This document shows positions 10,219 to 21,724 of a stretch of 64,000 nucleotides of DNA, in pieces. Each line of letters begins with the position of its first letter. The first letter of the stretch is position 1. Under the pieces are notes generated by a model. The model searched no databases and was not told the origin of the DNA. It saw nothing but the letters and a program-made list of their open reading frames with translations. This stretch comes from an uncultured Pseudomonadota bacterium (GTDB lineage Bacteria; Pseudomonadota; Gammaproteobacteria; Methylococcales; Methylomonadaceae). Where the stretch lies: positions 21,192-85,191 of the forward strand of contig CAILJB010000002.1 in assembly GCA_903834465.1 (NCBI GenBank), given 5' to 3'. The position numbers were made by a program, and so were the translations under genes.

Positions 10219-12945
10219 ATGCTTGGCAAACTGGTCAAATTAGTTATAGGTAGCCGTAACGACAGGCTGATTAAGAAAAAAAGAGTATTGGTCAAAAAGG
10301 TCAATGCCCTGTCCTCAGAATACGAAAAACTTTCTGACGAGGCTCTGCAAGCTAAGACTCAGGAATTTCGTGATCGTTTAGCGAATGGCGAAAAATTAAA
10401 TAATTTATTGCCTGAAGCCTTTGCCACCGTGCGTGAAGCCTCAACACGGGTCTTTGGTATGCGCCATTTCGACGTACAACTTATCGGCGGTATGATTTTG
10501 CATAAAGGCAAAATCTCAGAAATGAAAACTGGTGAAGGTAAAACGTTAATGGCAACGCTTGCTGCGTATTTAAATGCGTTGCCTGAACGCGGCGTTCACG
10601 TTGTCACAGTCAACGATTATTTGGCAAAACGTGACGCTGAAACCATGAGCAAACTCTATGAGTTTTTGGGATTGAGTACAGGCGTTATTTTAGCGCAAAT
10701 GGAAACGTACGAACGTCGCAAAGCCTATGCTGCTGATATTACTTACGGCACAAATAACGAATTCGGATTCGATTATTTACGCGACAATATGGCATTTACG
10801 GCAGAGCAAAAAGTTCAACGGGATTTGCATTTTGCTATCGTTGACGAGGTGGATTCAATTTTAATTGATGAAGCCCGCACACCGTTGATTATTTCAGGCC
10901 CTACCGACGATACCAGTGATATTTATTTGAAAGTCAACGCGATTGTGCCGTTGCTACAAAAACAAGAAAAAGAAGGCGAAGAAGGCGATTATTCGGTTGA
11001 TGAAAAATCTAAACAAATTCATTTAACAGAAGCGGGGCATGAAAACATCGAACGCTTGATGATTGAACATGGTCTTTTCACCGAAGGCACAAGTTTATAC
11101 GATGCAACGAATTTGCGTTTAATGCACTATATCAACGCGGCATTACGCGCTCACGCTTTGTTTAGACGTGACGTGGAATACATTGTTAAAGATGATCAAG
11201 TCATCATCGTTGATGAATTTACCGGTCGAACAATGGCTGGAAGACGTTGGTCAGAAGGTCTGCATCAAGCCATTGAAGCTAAAGAAGGCGTGTCGATTCA
11301 AAACGAAAATCAAACCCTCGCATCGATTACTTATCAAAATTATTTCCGCTTATACGAAAAACTGTCTGGCATGACCGGAACAGCTGATACGGAAGCGTTT
11401 GAATTAAACAAAATTTATGGTTTAGAAGTCGTTGTCATTCCGACGCATCGTTCTATGATTCGGCGTGACTTGGGCGACGTGGTATTTTTAACCGCCGCAG
11501 AAAAATATAACGCAGTTGCCACTGATATTAAAGAATGCGTCAGTCGTGGACAACCGGTGTTAGTCGGTACCACATCGATTGAAAATTCAGAATTATTGTC
11601 GAACTTGTTACATCAGCAAGGCATTAAACACGAAGTTTTAAATGCGAAACAACATGAACGTGAAGCGCACATTATTGAGCAAGCCGGTCAACCTTATGCG
11701 GTAACGATTGCTACAAATATGGCGGGACGCGGAACTGATATTGTATTAGGCGGAAATTTAGAAGCCGAATTGCTCGCGCTCGGTGAAGATGCGCCGCAAG
11801 CGGCAAAAGACAAAATACGCGGCGCGTGGTTAGACCGTCACAATGCCGTAGTAGCAAGCGGTGGTCTGCACGTTATCGGTTCAGAGCGTCACGAATCACG
11901 TCGTATCGATAATCAATTACGCGGGCGTTCAGGTCGTCAAGGCGATCCCGGTTCAAGTCGCTTTTTCTTATCACTCGAAGATGATTTGATGCGTATTTTC
12001 GCCTCTGATCGCGTTGCGGGTTTGATGCAAAAATTAGGAATGGGTAACGGCGAAGCTATTGAACATCCATGGGTGACACGTTCGATTGAAAACGCTCAAC
12101 GCAAAGTCGAAGCGCATAACTTCAACATTCGTAAAGAAATTTTAGCGTATGACGATGTGGCAAACGATCAACGAAAAGTCATTTACGCACAACGTAGCGA
12201 TATTATGGCAGCGGATGATATTTCAGAAATCATCACCGCAATTCGTGAAGATGTCGTCAATAATATGATTACGCTCTATATTCCATCAAGAACGATGGTT
12301 GATCAATGGAATATTACCGGTTTAGAAGAGCATATTCGCCTCGAATTTGGCGTAGAAATTCCGGTACAAAAACTGCTTAGTGAAGATAAGAAACTTCACG
12401 AAGAAGCCTTACGTCAAAAAATTATCGCGATTTTAGAAGAAAACCACGCTGAAAAAGAGAGAGTTTTAGGTAAATCCACGCTAAACAACGTTGAAAAAAC
12501 GTTTATGTTGCGTGCGTTAGACCATAACTGGAAAGAGCATTTAGCCGCGATGGATTATTTGCGTCAAGGCATTCATTTCCGTGGTTACGCACAAAAAGAC
12601 CCGAAACAAGAGTATAAACGTGAAGCCTTTGAAATGTTCACGAACTTGCTTGAAACGATTAAGTTTGAAGTCGTGGGTTTATTATTCAAGATTCCAACCG
12701 AAATATCCGCGCTGGATCAAGAATTTGAAATGGAAGCTGAAGCCAATGTGGCACCCTCGACAGCCGCTGAAATTCCAACCACTACGATGAATTTGGACAG
12801 TGAACATTTAGCAGCATTAGCCGATATTGAACAACCTACGGTCGTTGACCAACCCACAAGTCTTGAAGATAGCGTGGCACGAAATGACCCTTGTCCATGT
12901 GGTTCAAATTTGAAATACAAACAATGTCACGGCAAATTAGCGTAA
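10219..12945 (+). CDS. secA: Preprotein translocase ATPase SecA
   Basis: ATP-driven motor of the Sec export pathway, acting at SecYEG. 908 residues, normal for Gammaproteobacteria. Walker A is MKTGEGKT, the DEAD-type box is [20 protein letters not shown], and motif VI is [13 protein letters not shown]. The C-terminus carries the zinc-binding SecB-interaction tail ([16 protein letters not shown]), linked by a variable acidic/Thr-rich region at about 835-885. It is monocistronic: the kinase operon diverges upstream, and pilM follows after 92 bases. Confidence 0.98.
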   Translation: MLGKLVKLVIGSRNDRLIKKKRVLVKKVNALSSEYEKLSDEALQAKTQEFRDRLANGEKLNNLLPEAFATVREASTRVFGMRHFDVQLIGGMILHKGKISEMKTGEGKTLMATLAAYLNALPERGVHVVTVNDYLAKRDAETMSKLYEFLGLSTGVILAQMETYERRKAYAADITYGTNNEFGFDYLRDNMAFTAEQKVQRDLHFAIVDEVDSILIDEARTPLIISGPTDDTSDIYLKVNAIVPLLQKQEKEGEEGDYSVDEKSKQIHLTEAGHENIERLMIEHGLFTEGTSLYDATNLRLMHYINAALRAHALFRRDVEYIVKDDQVIIVDEFTGRTMAGRRWSEGLHQAIEAKEGVSIQNENQTLASITYQNYFRLYEKLSGMTGTADTEAFELNKIYGLEVVVIPTHRSMIRRDLGDVVFLTAAEKYNAVATDIKECVSRGQPVLVGTTSIENSELLSNLLHQQGIKHEVLNAKQHEREAHIIEQAGQPYAVTIATNMAGRGTDIVLGGNLEAELLALGEDAPQAAKDKIRGAWLDRHNAVVASGGLHVIGSERHESRRIDNQLRGRSGRQGDPGSSRFFLSLEDDLMRIFASDRVAGLMQKLGMGNGEAIEHPWVTRSIENAQRKVEAHNFNIRKEILAYDDVANDQRKVIYAQRSDIMAADDISEIITAIREDVVNNMITLYIPSRTMVDQWNITGLEEHIRLEFGVEIPVQKLLSEDKKLHEEALRQKIIAILEENHAEKERVLGKSTLNNVEKTFMLRALDHNWKEHLAAMDYLRQGIHFRGYAQKDPKQEYKREAFEMFTNLLETIKFEVVGLLFKIPTEISALDQEFEMEAEANVAPSTAAEIPTTTMNLDSEHLAALADIEQPTVVDQPTSLEDSVARNDPCPCGSNLKYKQCHGKLA

Positions 12946-13037
12946 TCTAAATTTAGAATTTTTGGTCTGTACGGCAGGGCGTGTTTTTTTGTTTCGAATC
13001 CGTTTAATGATAGCTTCCCTTAACCTTTTGAAAAATC

Positions 13038-14147
13038 ATGAATTGGTCAACAAATAAGCTCAATTTTAATTTCGACCTCAATTTTTTGGGGCTTGGAAAA
13101 AAACAGACTGCCGTGCTAGGCATCGATATTACGACAACAGTGGTGAAATTATTAGAACTGAGTCGAAATGGGAATCACTATAAAGTCGAAAGTTATATGG
13201 TTTCGCCATTGCCGCGCGATGCGGTAATGGATAAACAGATTACGAACGTTGACGTTATTGGTGAAGCCATAAAAAAAGCGGTGCAACGTTCAGGAACAAA
13301 ATTAAAACAAGCCGCTGTTGCCGTTGGTGGTTCTTCGGTTATTACAAAATTGATTACGTTGCCAGCAGGCTTAACCGACGACGAAATGGTTGAGCAAATC
13401 ATGATTGAGGCAGAGCAATATATTCCTTACGGCATTGACGAGGTTAATTTTGATTTTGAAGTGCAAGGCATAAATGAAATTGATTCTAGTCGCGCAAATG
13501 TTTTACTTGCCGCGTCTCGAAAAGAAAATGTTGATGATCGTGTTGCTACGTTAGAACTTGCAGGATTAAAAGCGAAAATAGTGGATATTGAAGCCTTTGC
13601 TATTGAAAATGCGTTTGTTTTGTTAGCCAATCAATTGCCTTATTCGGTTGAAAACAAAACGATTGTGGTAATTGAAATTGGTGCGAATTTAACAACGTTG
13701 CACGTTCTCTATAATTCCCGCGCCATTTATACGCGCGAACAAAATTTTGGTGGTAAACAACTCACCGAAGACATTCAACGAACTTATGGCTTGAGTTATG
13801 AAGAAGCGGGCGTATCAAAAAAATTAGGCGGTTTGCCTGATAATTATGAATCAGATGTTCTCGAACCTTTTAAACACGGTATGGTGCAGCAAATTCAACG
13901 TGCTATACAGTTCTTCGTTGCCTCTAATGCGAGTCGTCCCATTGATAGCGTGATTCTCGCCGGCGGTTGCGCTTCTATTGCCGGTGTCGATCATTTAGTT
14001 TCGGAATCATTGGGCGTACCCACATACATTGCTAATCCATTTGTAAATATGGAACTCTCTTCACGAGTTAATCCAAAAAGTTTGGGAAAAGATGCACCTT
14101 CGATGTTAATTGCATGTGGTTTAGCGTTACGGAGTTTTGACGAATGA
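13038..14147 (+). CDS. pilM: Type IV pilus assembly ATPase-fold protein PilM
   Basis: Actin-like cytoplasmic component of the type IV pilus alignment complex, which binds the PilN N-terminus. Residues show the phosphate loops VLGIDITTTVVKLLEL and VIEIGANLTTLHV and the closing motif LAGGCASIAGV. 369 residues is typical. First gene of the pilMNOPQ operon; its stop overlaps the pilN ATG by four bases. Confidence 0.96.
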   Translation: MNWSTNKLNFNFDLNFLGLGKKQTAVLGIDITTTVVKLLELSRNGNHYKVESYMVSPLPRDAVMDKQITNVDVIGEAIKKAVQRSGTKLKQAAVAVGGSSVITKLITLPAGLTDDEMVEQIMIEAEQYIPYGIDEVNFDFEVQGINEIDSSRANVLLAASRKENVDDRVATLELAGLKAKIVDIEAFAIENAFVLLANQLPYSVENKTIVVIEIGANLTTLHVLYNSRAIYTREQNFGGKQLTEDIQRTYGLSYEEAGVSKKLGGLPDNYESDVLEPFKHGMVQQIQRAIQFFVASNASRPIDSVILAGGCASIAGVDHLVSESLGVPTYIANPFVNMELSSRVNPKSLGKDAPSMLIACGLALRSFDE

Positions 14148-14719
14148 TCAAAATTAACCTATTGCCTTGGCGCGAAGCATTACGCAAACAAAAACAACAG
14201 ACTTTTAACAATGCCTTAGCTATTTCGGTCATGTTTACCGCAGCTATTTTTGCAGGTATTCACTTTTACATTGCAGATCAACAAGATTATCAAATGCAAC
14301 GCAATAAAATGTTGCAAGACGAAATAACATTATTGGATCAAAAACTTGTTGATATTAAAAACATTGAAGAGAAAAAAACACGCTTAATCAACAAAATTAC
14401 AGTCATTCACAATCTACAGCGTTCGCGCCCAGAAATTGTACATTTATTTTATGAAATTCCATTGGCAACGCCCGATGGTTTATTTATGACTAAATTAACC
14501 CGAACCGGACGGGACTTAGTATTTGAAGGGAAATCTCAATCGAACGCGCTGGTATCGGCATTCATGAGTGCAATCGAAAATTCACAATGGTTACAAACCC
14601 CCTCATTAGATGTCATTCAAAATCCAGATAAACTTGTGGCAGATAAAGGAAATAGTGCAGAAAAGCTCAATGACTTTACTTTACGAACCAAACAACGTGA
14701 TTTACCGGACGTGAAATAA
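14144..14719 (+). CDS. pilN: Type IV pilus inner-membrane protein PilN
   Basis: Bitopic membrane protein with the signature N-terminus MIKINLLPWREALRKQKQQ, which contacts PilM, then one membrane helix (about residues 24-44) and a periplasmic coiled coil and ferredoxin-like domain. 191 residues. Starts inside the end of pilM (ATGA overlap) and is followed by pilO after one base. Confidence 0.95.
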   Translation: MIKINLLPWREALRKQKQQTFNNALAISVMFTAAIFAGIHFYIADQQDYQMQRNKMLQDEITLLDQKLVDIKNIEEKKTRLINKITVIHNLQRSRPEIVHLFYEIPLATPDGLFMTKLTRTGRDLVFEGKSQSNALVSAFMSAIENSQWLQTPSLDVIQNPDKLVADKGNSAEKLNDFTLRTKQRDLPDVK

Positions 14720-14720
14720 C

Positions 14721-15344
14721 ATGAATTTATCAGAAATCGATTTGTCTGAAATAGACTGGGATTTTAATTCGGCGTGGAGTTGGCCATTGCCTGTTAGAAT
14801 TGGCATAATTGTCTTGAGTTGTTTACTCGTTCTAGGTGGTGGCATTTATTATGATACGTTAGATCAATTAAAAGTTTTAGAAACCGTACAAAAAAAAGAA
14901 GCTGAATTAAAAACTGTTTTTATGCTCAAACATAATCAGACTGTAAATTTACCGGCATATCAAGAACAGCTCAAACAGATTAAGCAAAAACTGCATGACA
15001 TTATCAAACAAATGCCTATGGAAGAAGAAATTGCCGGTTTGCTTATCGATATTTCTCAAACGGGCATTGCGAGTGGTTTAGAATTTAAGTTATTTAAACC
15101 TGCGCCACCAGTGCGCCAAGATTTTTATTCTGAATTACCCATTAACGTTGAAGTGACGGGGAAATACGAGGAATTATGTCTGTTTGTCAGTGGATTAGCT
15201 GCATTGCCGCGTATTGTAACTATTCATGATTTAACGATTGTACCCGTTGATAAAACAAAAATTAGTAAACAAAGTCCTATGTTAATGTCCGTGATGGTGA
15301 AAACATATCGTGAAAACGGGAACGCTCAAAATGACATCAACTAA
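14721..15344 (+). CDS. pilO: Type IV pilus inner-membrane protein PilO
   Basis: Partner of PilN in the inner-membrane alignment complex. It has a short cytoplasmic N-terminus (LSEIDLSEIDWDF), one membrane helix around residues 27-45 (IGIIVLSCLLVLGGGIYY), a coiled coil (LETVQKKEAELK) and a periplasmic domain with the PilO pattern PMEEEIAGLLIDISQTG. 207 residues. The pilP start lies inside its last codons. Confidence 0.95.
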   Translation: MNLSEIDLSEIDWDFNSAWSWPLPVRIGIIVLSCLLVLGGGIYYDTLDQLKVLETVQKKEAELKTVFMLKHNQTVNLPAYQEQLKQIKQKLHDIIKQMPMEEEIAGLLIDISQTGIASGLEFKLFKPAPPVRQDFYSELPINVEVTGKYEELCLFVSGLAALPRIVTIHDLTIVPVDKTKISKQSPMLMSVMVKTYRENGNAQNDIN

Positions 15345-15876
15345 ATGTAGCGTGCATTTTTTACTGATTACGATAGCGATAATGACGTTGACGGCATGTG
15401 GCAGTCATGATTTTACTGATTTGCAACAGTACATCGCAGAAATCAAATCACGACCACCTGAACAGGTAAAACCCTTGCCGGAATTTAAAAGCGTTGAACC
15501 ATTTACATTTAAACGGGAAAATGGTTTGCGCGATCCGTTTAAACCCGTAGAAAAAATAAAAGTTGCGGATGTTGCAGAAGAGGAAGAGCCAGATAATGGT
15601 ATTCATCCCGATACGCATCGCACCAAAGAACCACTGGAAGCCTTTTCTTTAAGTGGTTTAAAAATGGTTGGCACTATTGATATGAATTCGACACTATGGG
15701 GACTAATAAAAGGCGATGGCAATAACATTTATCGCGTAAAAGTGGGAAATCATATGGGTAAAAACGATGGAAAAATCACGAGCATCGACAAGAAAAAAAT
15801 CGAACTAATTGAAATTGTTCCCGGTAAACCAGGGCGGTTTATTGAGCAGTCAACGACTTTAAGTTTAACAGAGTAG
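15331..15876 (+). CDS. pilP: Type IV pilus lipoprotein PilP
   Basis: Lipoprotein linking PilNO to the PilQ secretin. The start at 15331 (ATG, with GGGAA upstream) is preferred to an in-frame GTG at 15310. It gives a lipoprotein signal peptide with lipobox LTAC, lipidated Cys23. The C-terminal part has the PilP fold pattern FSLSGLKMVGTIDMNSTLWGLIK and NIYRVKVGNHMGKNDGKI. 181 residues. Overlaps the end of pilO by 14 bases and is followed by pilQ after three bases. Confidence 0.94.
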   Translation: MTSTKCSVHFLLITIAIMTLTACGSHDFTDLQQYIAEIKSRPPEQVKPLPEFKSVEPFTFKRENGLRDPFKPVEKIKVADVAEEEEPDNGIHPDTHRTKEPLEAFSLSGLKMVGTIDMNSTLWGLIKGDGNNIYRVKVGNHMGKNDGKITSIDKKKIELIEIVPGKPGRFIEQSTTLSLTE

Positions 15877-15879
15877 ATT

Positions 15880-18267
15880 ATGACAATCGCGTTTACACCG
15901 AAAATTGACTTGCGTTTGAATGCGTTAATCGCAATCTGGCTATTATTTTTTCTTTCTACTGTTGATGCGGCACCGTTAACACTATCCGCCATTAACTTTG
16001 CATCACAAAGCAGCGATAAATTGCAAGTGCAATTAGAACTCTCTGGCCCTGCCGTTGCACCTCAAGTGTTTAAAACGGATAATCCAGCGCGTGTGGTACT
16101 TGATTTTGCAGCGGTGAAAAATGGACTATCTAAAAAAATATATCCTATCAATCAAGGCCCTGCATTAAACGCTTATGTTATTGAAGCCGATGGTCGCGTG
16201 CGGGTGATTTTGAATTTACTCGAAGCCATGCCTTTTAATCTCAAAATCGAAGGTAATAAAGTATTGCTCACTTTAACACCCAATATTGAGATGAAAGCGG
16301 GGGCTGCCGCAAATCAATCTATTGCGAAACCAACAAAACTCAGTACACCGGAAACAACTAAAGCAACGAATAACGTCGTGGCGGCGTTTATTCCAGAACA
16401 AGAAATTAGCGGGTTTGATTTCAAACGAGGTGACAAAAGTGAAGGTCGAATTCTAGTATCGCTTGCAAATCCTAATACGATGGTAAATTCTAAAAAAGAA
16501 AATGGTAAGGTTGTTATCAATTTCTTAAATACGCAATTACCTGACGGTTTAGCGAAACGATTGGATGTATCTGAATTTGCGACACCGGTTAAGTTTATTG
16601 ATACCGTTTCAGCAAAACAAGAAACCACTTTAACCGTGACAACGGTAAATGAATTGTACGATTATTCGTTATTTCAAACGGATGGTTTGCTCACTATTGA
16701 GTTTCGCCCCTTGACGGACGAAGAAAAAGAAAAGCAAGAAAAAACGCGCGTGAAATATACGGGAGATCGTTTATCACTTAACTTTCAAGATATTGAAATT
16801 CGAAACATTATCGCTATTTTAGCCGAATTCACGGGACAAAATATGGTGGCGGGTGAAGATGTATCGGGCAGTATCACTTTAAAATTAGATGACGTGCCGT
16901 GGGATGAAGCACTTGAATTCATTTTGATGACTAAAGATTTGGGGAAATATCAAACCGGAAATGTCACGCTGATTTCGCCGCTCGACAAAATTAAAGATTA
17001 CAAAGAGAAACAACAAAAAATGGAAGAAGTCGTCGAAAAATCTGATGTACTTGTGACAGAATACCTTAAAATTAACTACGCTAAGGCTGAAAGTTTTAAA
17101 AGTTTGCTAAATGGTTTAGATACCGGTGCGTTTGGAACGTGCGGCGCGAGCAATGAAGTTAACAGCAGTAATATGAGTGTTAGCCCTAGTGGCACATCAA
17201 CGGTTAATGCGAATGAACAAAATGGTTTATCTCCTATGTCTTCTGTGAGCAGAAGTTTGATGCAGCCTCAACCTAGTGTTTATGGCAATCAAAATCAAAA
17301 CAGTGCGCTTAATCCGGAAGGAAATCGACTGTTATCTGTACGCGGTTCAGCAATTGTTGATTCACGCACAAATACCTTAATCATCAAAGACACCGCAAAA
17401 AAACTAGAAGATGTGAAAAAACTCATTCGTAAATTAGATGTGCCAGTACAACAGGTGATGATTGAATCACGGATTGTTATCGCTGACGATACATTTGCTA
17501 AAAATTTGGGGGTTAAATTCGGGGCTGGTAAACAAGGTGTGATTAACGGTAACACTGGCTACGCTGTTGGTGGCGGAGGAACACAAGGCTCAACAACCCC
17601 TGCAGCTGATGGTTCACTTGGTGTATTAAATAATTCATTGGTCGATTTAGGTGCCGACGCTATCGGTACGACACCTGTTGGTGCATTAGGTATGACCTTG
17701 GCAAAAGGTGCCGATTATGTATTAAATTTGGAAGTGCAAGCCTTACAATCCGATGGGCGTGGTGAAAGCATTTCTAATCCGCGTGTGATGACTATGAATC
17801 GCTGTACAGCCCATATTGTACAAGGCGTGCAAGTTCCCTATGTAACCTTGCCAGCCACTGTTGCGGCAGGTGCATCGACATCAACAAGTGTGCCGACTGT
17901 TACTTTTAAGGATGCAACTATGGCGTTAAATGTTACCCCGCAAATTACACCTAGTGGTTCGGTACTAATGAATTTAGTCATAAAAAAAGATAATGTAAAT
18001 GAAGCCGCAAGTGTGGGTTTAAATGGTAATAAAGTGTTAGACAAACGTGAAATCCAAACATCTGTGTTAGTTGAAGATGGCGAAACTATTGTACTGGGTG
18101 GTGTTTATGAAGAAGACGATTCATTAACAAAAAATAAAATTCCGTTTTTTGCAGATTTACCATTAGTTGGCTATTTATTTACCAATTCAGCAAAGACGAA
18201 AGACAACAAAGAACTGTTAATTTTCGTTACGCCAAAAATTGTCAAAGACAATATATCAACTCAATAA
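15880..18267 (+). CDS. pilQ: Type IV pilus secretin PilQ
   Basis: Outer-membrane channel for the pilus. 795 residues: signal peptide (cleavage near VDAAP, residue 30), two AMIN peptidoglycan-binding domains (about 32-135 and 175-275), STN/N0 (about 295-375), secretin N1 (about 390-530) and the C-terminal secretin barrel with VPYVTLPA and EDGETIVLGGVYEED. The N1 region is interrupted by a Ser/Asn/Gln-rich stretch (about 420-480), low complexity and probably flexible. Last gene of pilMNOPQ; aroK follows after 58 bases. Confidence 0.96.
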   Translation: MTIAFTPKIDLRLNALIAIWLLFFLSTVDAAPLTLSAINFASQSSDKLQVQLELSGPAVAPQVFKTDNPARVVLDFAAVKNGLSKKIYPINQGPALNAYVIEADGRVRVILNLLEAMPFNLKIEGNKVLLTLTPNIEMKAGAAANQSIAKPTKLSTPETTKATNNVVAAFIPEQEISGFDFKRGDKSEGRILVSLANPNTMVNSKKENGKVVINFLNTQLPDGLAKRLDVSEFATPVKFIDTVSAKQETTLTVTTVNELYDYSLFQTDGLLTIEFRPLTDEEKEKQEKTRVKYTGDRLSLNFQDIEIRNIIAILAEFTGQNMVAGEDVSGSITLKLDDVPWDEALEFILMTKDLGKYQTGNVTLISPLDKIKDYKEKQQKMEEVVEKSDVLVTEYLKINYAKAESFKSLLNGLDTGAFGTCGASNEVNSSNMSVSPSGTSTVNANEQNGLSPMSSVSRSLMQPQPSVYGNQNQNSALNPEGNRLLSVRGSAIVDSRTNTLIIKDTAKKLEDVKKLIRKLDVPVQQVMIESRIVIADDTFAKNLGVKFGAGKQGVINGNTGYAVGGGGTQGSTTPAADGSLGVLNNSLVDLGADAIGTTPVGALGMTLAKGADYVLNLEVQALQSDGRGESISNPRVMTMNRCTAHIVQGVQVPYVTLPATVAAGASTSTSVPTVTFKDATMALNVTPQITPSGSVLMNLVIKKDNVNEAASVGLNGNKVLDKREIQTSVLVEDGETIVLGGVYEEDDSLTKNKIPFFADLPLVGYLFTNSAKTKDNKELLIFVTPKIVKDNISTQ

Positions 18268-18325
18268 AATAAGACGAAATATAACGCTATAATTCTAAAA
18301 ATTTTTAAAATATAAGACAGGACGC

Positions 18326-18850
18326 ATGAAACAATCAGAAAATATTTATTTAGTCGGTTTAATGGGTGCAGGCAAAACGACAATTGGACGGCAATTGGCT
18401 CGCACGTTAAAACTGCCATTTTATGACAGTGACAAAGCCATTGAAGAACGCACTGGCGTGGATATTCCCACCATTTTCGAATTTGAAGGTGAGGAAGGTT
18501 TTCGTAATCGAGAACAAAAAATGCTGGTGCAATTAACCGAACTCAAAGGCATCGTGATGGCAACGGGCGGTGGTGCCATTTTGCGTGAAGAAAATCGAAA
18601 GTTATTGATGGAAAATGGTTTTGTGGTGTATTTGCATTGTGAAGTTGATAAATTACTCGAACGTACTCGTCGTGATTCACAACGACCATTACTCAATACG
18701 GAAGATCCAGGCGAACGCCTCGAAACGTTATTTGAACAACGTCAACCGTTGTACGCCGCCTGTGCAGATTTCACAATTGATACCGGCATAATGCAAAGTA
18801 AAGACGTTGTCACGCATATTTTAGACATCTATCACGCGACTCAAAATTAA
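18326..18850 (+). CDS. aroK: Shikimate kinase
   Basis: Phosphorylates shikimate in aromatic amino acid synthesis. Walker A is [17 protein letters not shown], the shikimate-binding DSD motif is FYDSDKAIE, and the substrate loop is MATGGGAI. 174 residues is typical of AroK. An AGGAC ribosome-binding site precedes the ATG. The pilQ-aroK-aroB order is the common gammaproteobacterial one. Confidence 0.97.
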   Translation: MKQSENIYLVGLMGAGKTTIGRQLARTLKLPFYDSDKAIEERTGVDIPTIFEFEGEEGFRNREQKMLVQLTELKGIVMATGGGAILREENRKLLMENGFVVYLHCEVDKLLERTRRDSQRPLLNTEDPGERLETLFEQRQPLYAACADFTIDTGIMQSKDVVTHILDIYHATQN

Positions 18851-18867
18851 ATTTAGGTTTCCTCTGC

Positions 18868-19947
18868 ATGAAAACATTAACCGTCGCATTAGCTGAACGT
18901 AGTTATCCTATTTACATTGGCGCAAATTTACTCACGCAAGCAGATTTATTGACACGCCACATTAAATCAAAACAAGTCATCGTTGTGACAAATGAAACGA
19001 TTGCGCCGCTGTATTTGGAAACCGTGTTGGCACATTTAAGTGCATATCAAGTTGAAAGCGTGATTTTATCAGACGGTGAACAATACAAAACGCTTGATTC
19101 TGTTAATCAAATTTTCACCCAACTGTTACAAAGTAAATTCAGTCGCAATGCAACGTTGATTGCTTTAGGCGGTGGTGTAATTGGTGATATGGGGGGATTT
19201 GCAGCGGCGTGTTATCAACGTGGCATTGCGTTTATTCAAATTCCAACGACGTTACTTGCCCAAGTCGATTCATCTGTTGGCGGTAAAACAGGGGTTAATC
19301 ATCCGCTGGGCAAAAATATGATTGGCGCGTTTTATCAACCTCAAGCCGTCATTGCCGATGTTGATGTGTTGGATACGTTAGAAGACCGCGAACTTGCCGC
19401 CGGTTTAGCCGAAGTGATTAAATACGGTTTGATTCGAGATTTGAATTTTTTTGAATGGTTAGAAACAAATATTGATGCGCTGCTTGCGCGTGATAAAACC
19501 GCCCTCACCTTTGCAATTGAACAATCTTGCCATATGAAAGCCGAAGTTGTTGCCGAAGACGAACATGAAGGCGGTGTTAGAGCGACGTTAAATTTAGGTC
19601 ATACTTTTGGTCATGCGATTGAAACGGGTATGGGTTATGGTAGTTATTTACACGGTGAAGCCGTGGCAATCGGGACGTGTTTAGCCGCGGATTTATCGCA
19701 ACGCAAAGGTTGGTTAAATGCGGATGATGTAGCGCGAATTGTGACATTATTCGAACGCGCAAAACTTCCTGTTATTCCACCAGCAGAATTAAATGCCGAA
19801 CGGTTTATTGATTTAATGGCTGTTGATAAAAAAAATGTGGATGGTGCAATTCGAGTCATTTTACTCGAAGCGATTGGTAAAGCGACTTTACCTATGAACA
19901 TCGACCATGCGTCTTTGACTCAAACCCTGCAAACTTATGGCAGATAA
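18868..19947 (+). CDS. aroB: 3-dehydroquinate synthase
   Basis: Converts DAHP to 3-dehydroquinate, an NAD- and metal-dependent step of the shikimate pathway. Motifs: [51 protein letters not shown] and metal ligands in [12 protein letters not shown]. 359 residues. It lies 17 bases after aroK and overlaps the next gene by 11 bases. Confidence 0.98.
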   Translation: MKTLTVALAERSYPIYIGANLLTQADLLTRHIKSKQVIVVTNETIAPLYLETVLAHLSAYQVESVILSDGEQYKTLDSVNQIFTQLLQSKFSRNATLIALGGGVIGDMGGFAAACYQRGIAFIQIPTTLLAQVDSSVGGKTGVNHPLGKNMIGAFYQPQAVIADVDVLDTLEDRELAAGLAEVIKYGLIRDLNFFEWLETNIDALLARDKTALTFAIEQSCHMKAEVVAEDEHEGGVRATLNLGHTFGHAIETGMGYGSYLHGEAVAIGTCLAADLSQRKGWLNADDVARIVTLFERAKLPVIPPAELNAERFIDLMAVDKKNVDGAIRVILLEAIGKATLPMNIDHASLTQTLQTYGR

Positions 19948-21712
19948 CGACCTTTTTTCGACTGCCTTAAATCACAGTTCTTTTGATAACGAAGGACTGG
20001 ATTTTTTGCCGCTTATCACTAAAGAGCGCACGCAAAAATTCGATTTGTTACTGCATTTAATTCCAAATTTGAAACAGCATTTAATCGTATCTGGTGCGTC
20101 AGGAATTGGTAAAACGTTGTTGCTTGATATGATATACGATATTGATAGCGAAGCGTGGCAATGTTGTTTTGTGCAAGGCAGCGATGAATTGAGTTTTGAA
20201 ACTATCGAAGCGCAACTTATAAAAACGATGCGCCGAAATAAGTATGAATCCTTAGATCGTGCGTTTCAGGATTTTCAAGATAAGCACAAAAAAATTGTGT
20301 TGATTATCGATGATGCGGGGTTATTGGTATCGGGACTTATAACGACTTTAATAGATTACGCTACCAACCAACTGGCATTAAAACTGATTTTTTCCCTTAC
20401 GCCCGAAGCGCGACAAAATCATCTTAAAACCGATCGTGTATTGGAAAATTGTTATCTGCTAGAAATTCCACCACTCTCAAAAAATCAATGTGCTTATTTT
20501 TTACGCCATTTAGCGGCGAAACCTCGTACTTATCATTCATCGCAAATACTGGATGAGAAATTACTCGATAAAATCTATCGAGAAACACAAGGTATCCCTG
20601 CACACTTGATTAGCTATTTCACAAAATTGTCACGCGAAAAACAAAATGATTACAGTAAATGGTTAATGGCTTTTGCTGGTTTCGTTATTTTAGCTATGGC
20701 TATCAATCAAAGCATTCGTTATTTTAAAAAAGAGCAAACAGATGAATTGCCAATTGCGCCATTAGAAAAAAATGAAGAAATTTCTACGCTTACACCTATC
20801 GAAAAAAATTCGACACCACCCGTTACTGAACCGTTGATTAAAAACGACAGTGATATTGTTCCGGAATTAAAACTCGATATTGAAAAAGAGCTTGCCCCTG
20901 CGCCACAAAATCCACCAGCAGCAACCGAAGTAACACCTGTTGAAAAACCACCTGTAAATCCGCCCGCAACCGCATCTGTTGAGCCAATTGCAGTTGCACC
21001 AACAACACCTGCTCAAACAATTCCTGAGTCTGTTGTAAATACCGAAAAAGTTGCCTCACCTGCTAAACCAGAAATCGTTGAGCCAACGATTGTCACACCG
21101 GCGATTTTTACCCCATCGGCAGTCTCCGCGCCCCTCGCGCCAGTTATTACCTTCCCCAAAGTTGAACCGGCAAAAGGTGTAAAAATTCAACCTATTCCAG
21201 ACAAAGCAACAATTACAAGCATTCCACTTGCCGCGCCAGAAGTTAAAAAAGTCGAACCTAAAAAGATCGAAGTTAAACCGATTGAAAAAATAGAAACAAA
21301 AGTTGTTGAGGAAAAAAAAACAAAAATAATTGAGGAACCAGCAAAAAAACCTGAACCTGTTAAAAAAACACCCGCGCTCGACAAAATTAGCGAACCGAAA
21401 ACCGTAAAAGAAAAAGTTGCTCCGAAAGAGAAAGTTGAAACAAAAGCAGACGTTGTCGCACCTCCCAGCAATGGACACTACACATTGCAATTGATTACGT
21501 TATCTAGCGATGCTGCAATGGCTAGTTTTCAAAAAAAACACCCCACGTTAAATAAAAATTTTCGCGTCATAAAATCTGGCGGCGACGGACAAGAACGTTT
21601 TTCTTTGATGTATGGCAATTTTGCGAACACGGAAGCCGCTTTACAAGGTAAAAAAACCTTACCGCCTGAATTTGCTGGCGCATTACCACGAAAATTAAAA
21701 ACCACGCCCTAA
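19937..21712 (+). CDS. damX: DamX-like ATPase / SPOR-domain protein
   Basis: 591 residues. N-terminal AAA/ExeA-type ATPase with Walker A GASGIGKT (53-60) and Walker B VLIIDDAG, one membrane helix around 243-258, then a long periplasmic Pro/Lys/Glu/Val-rich linker (about 270-500) and a C-terminal SPOR domain (about 512-585, [12 protein letters not shown]...) that binds denuded peptidoglycan at division sites. Position after aroB matches damX of enteric bacteria, though dam does not follow here. A role in cell division is inferred from the SPOR domain and synteny; the linker is unusually long and charged. Confidence 0.85.
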   Translation: MADNDLFSTALNHSSFDNEGLDFLPLITKERTQKFDLLLHLIPNLKQHLIVSGASGIGKTLLLDMIYDIDSEAWQCCFVQGSDELSFETIEAQLIKTMRRNKYESLDRAFQDFQDKHKKIVLIIDDAGLLVSGLITTLIDYATNQLALKLIFSLTPEARQNHLKTDRVLENCYLLEIPPLSKNQCAYFLRHLAAKPRTYHSSQILDEKLLDKIYRETQGIPAHLISYFTKLSREKQNDYSKWLMAFAGFVILAMAINQSIRYFKKEQTDELPIAPLEKNEEISTLTPIEKNSTPPVTEPLIKNDSDIVPELKLDIEKELAPAPQNPPAATEVTPVEKPPVNPPATASVEPIAVAPTTPAQTIPESVVNTEKVASPAKPEIVEPTIVTPAIFTPSAVSAPLAPVITFPKVEPAKGVKIQPIPDKATITSIPLAAPEVKKVEPKKIEVKPIEKIETKVVEEKKTKIIEEPAKKPEPVKKTPALDKISEPKTVKEKVAPKEKVETKADVVAPPSNGHYTLQLITLSSDAAMASFQKKHPTLNKNFRVIKSGGDGQERFSLMYGNFANTEAALQGKKTLPPEFAGALPRKLKTTP

Positions 21713-21724
21713 CCTTTAAAAATT

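Noticed and set aside
12946..12960. Palindrome TCTAAATTTAGA after secA as terminator
   Set aside because: It has no loop, consists almost only of A/T pairs and would be too weak.
21056..21490. Open frame of 144 codons on the minus strand inside the DamX-like gene
   Set aside because: It mirrors the low-complexity Pro/Lys/Glu linker of the plus-strand gene and encodes an implausible Phe/Cys-rich protein.
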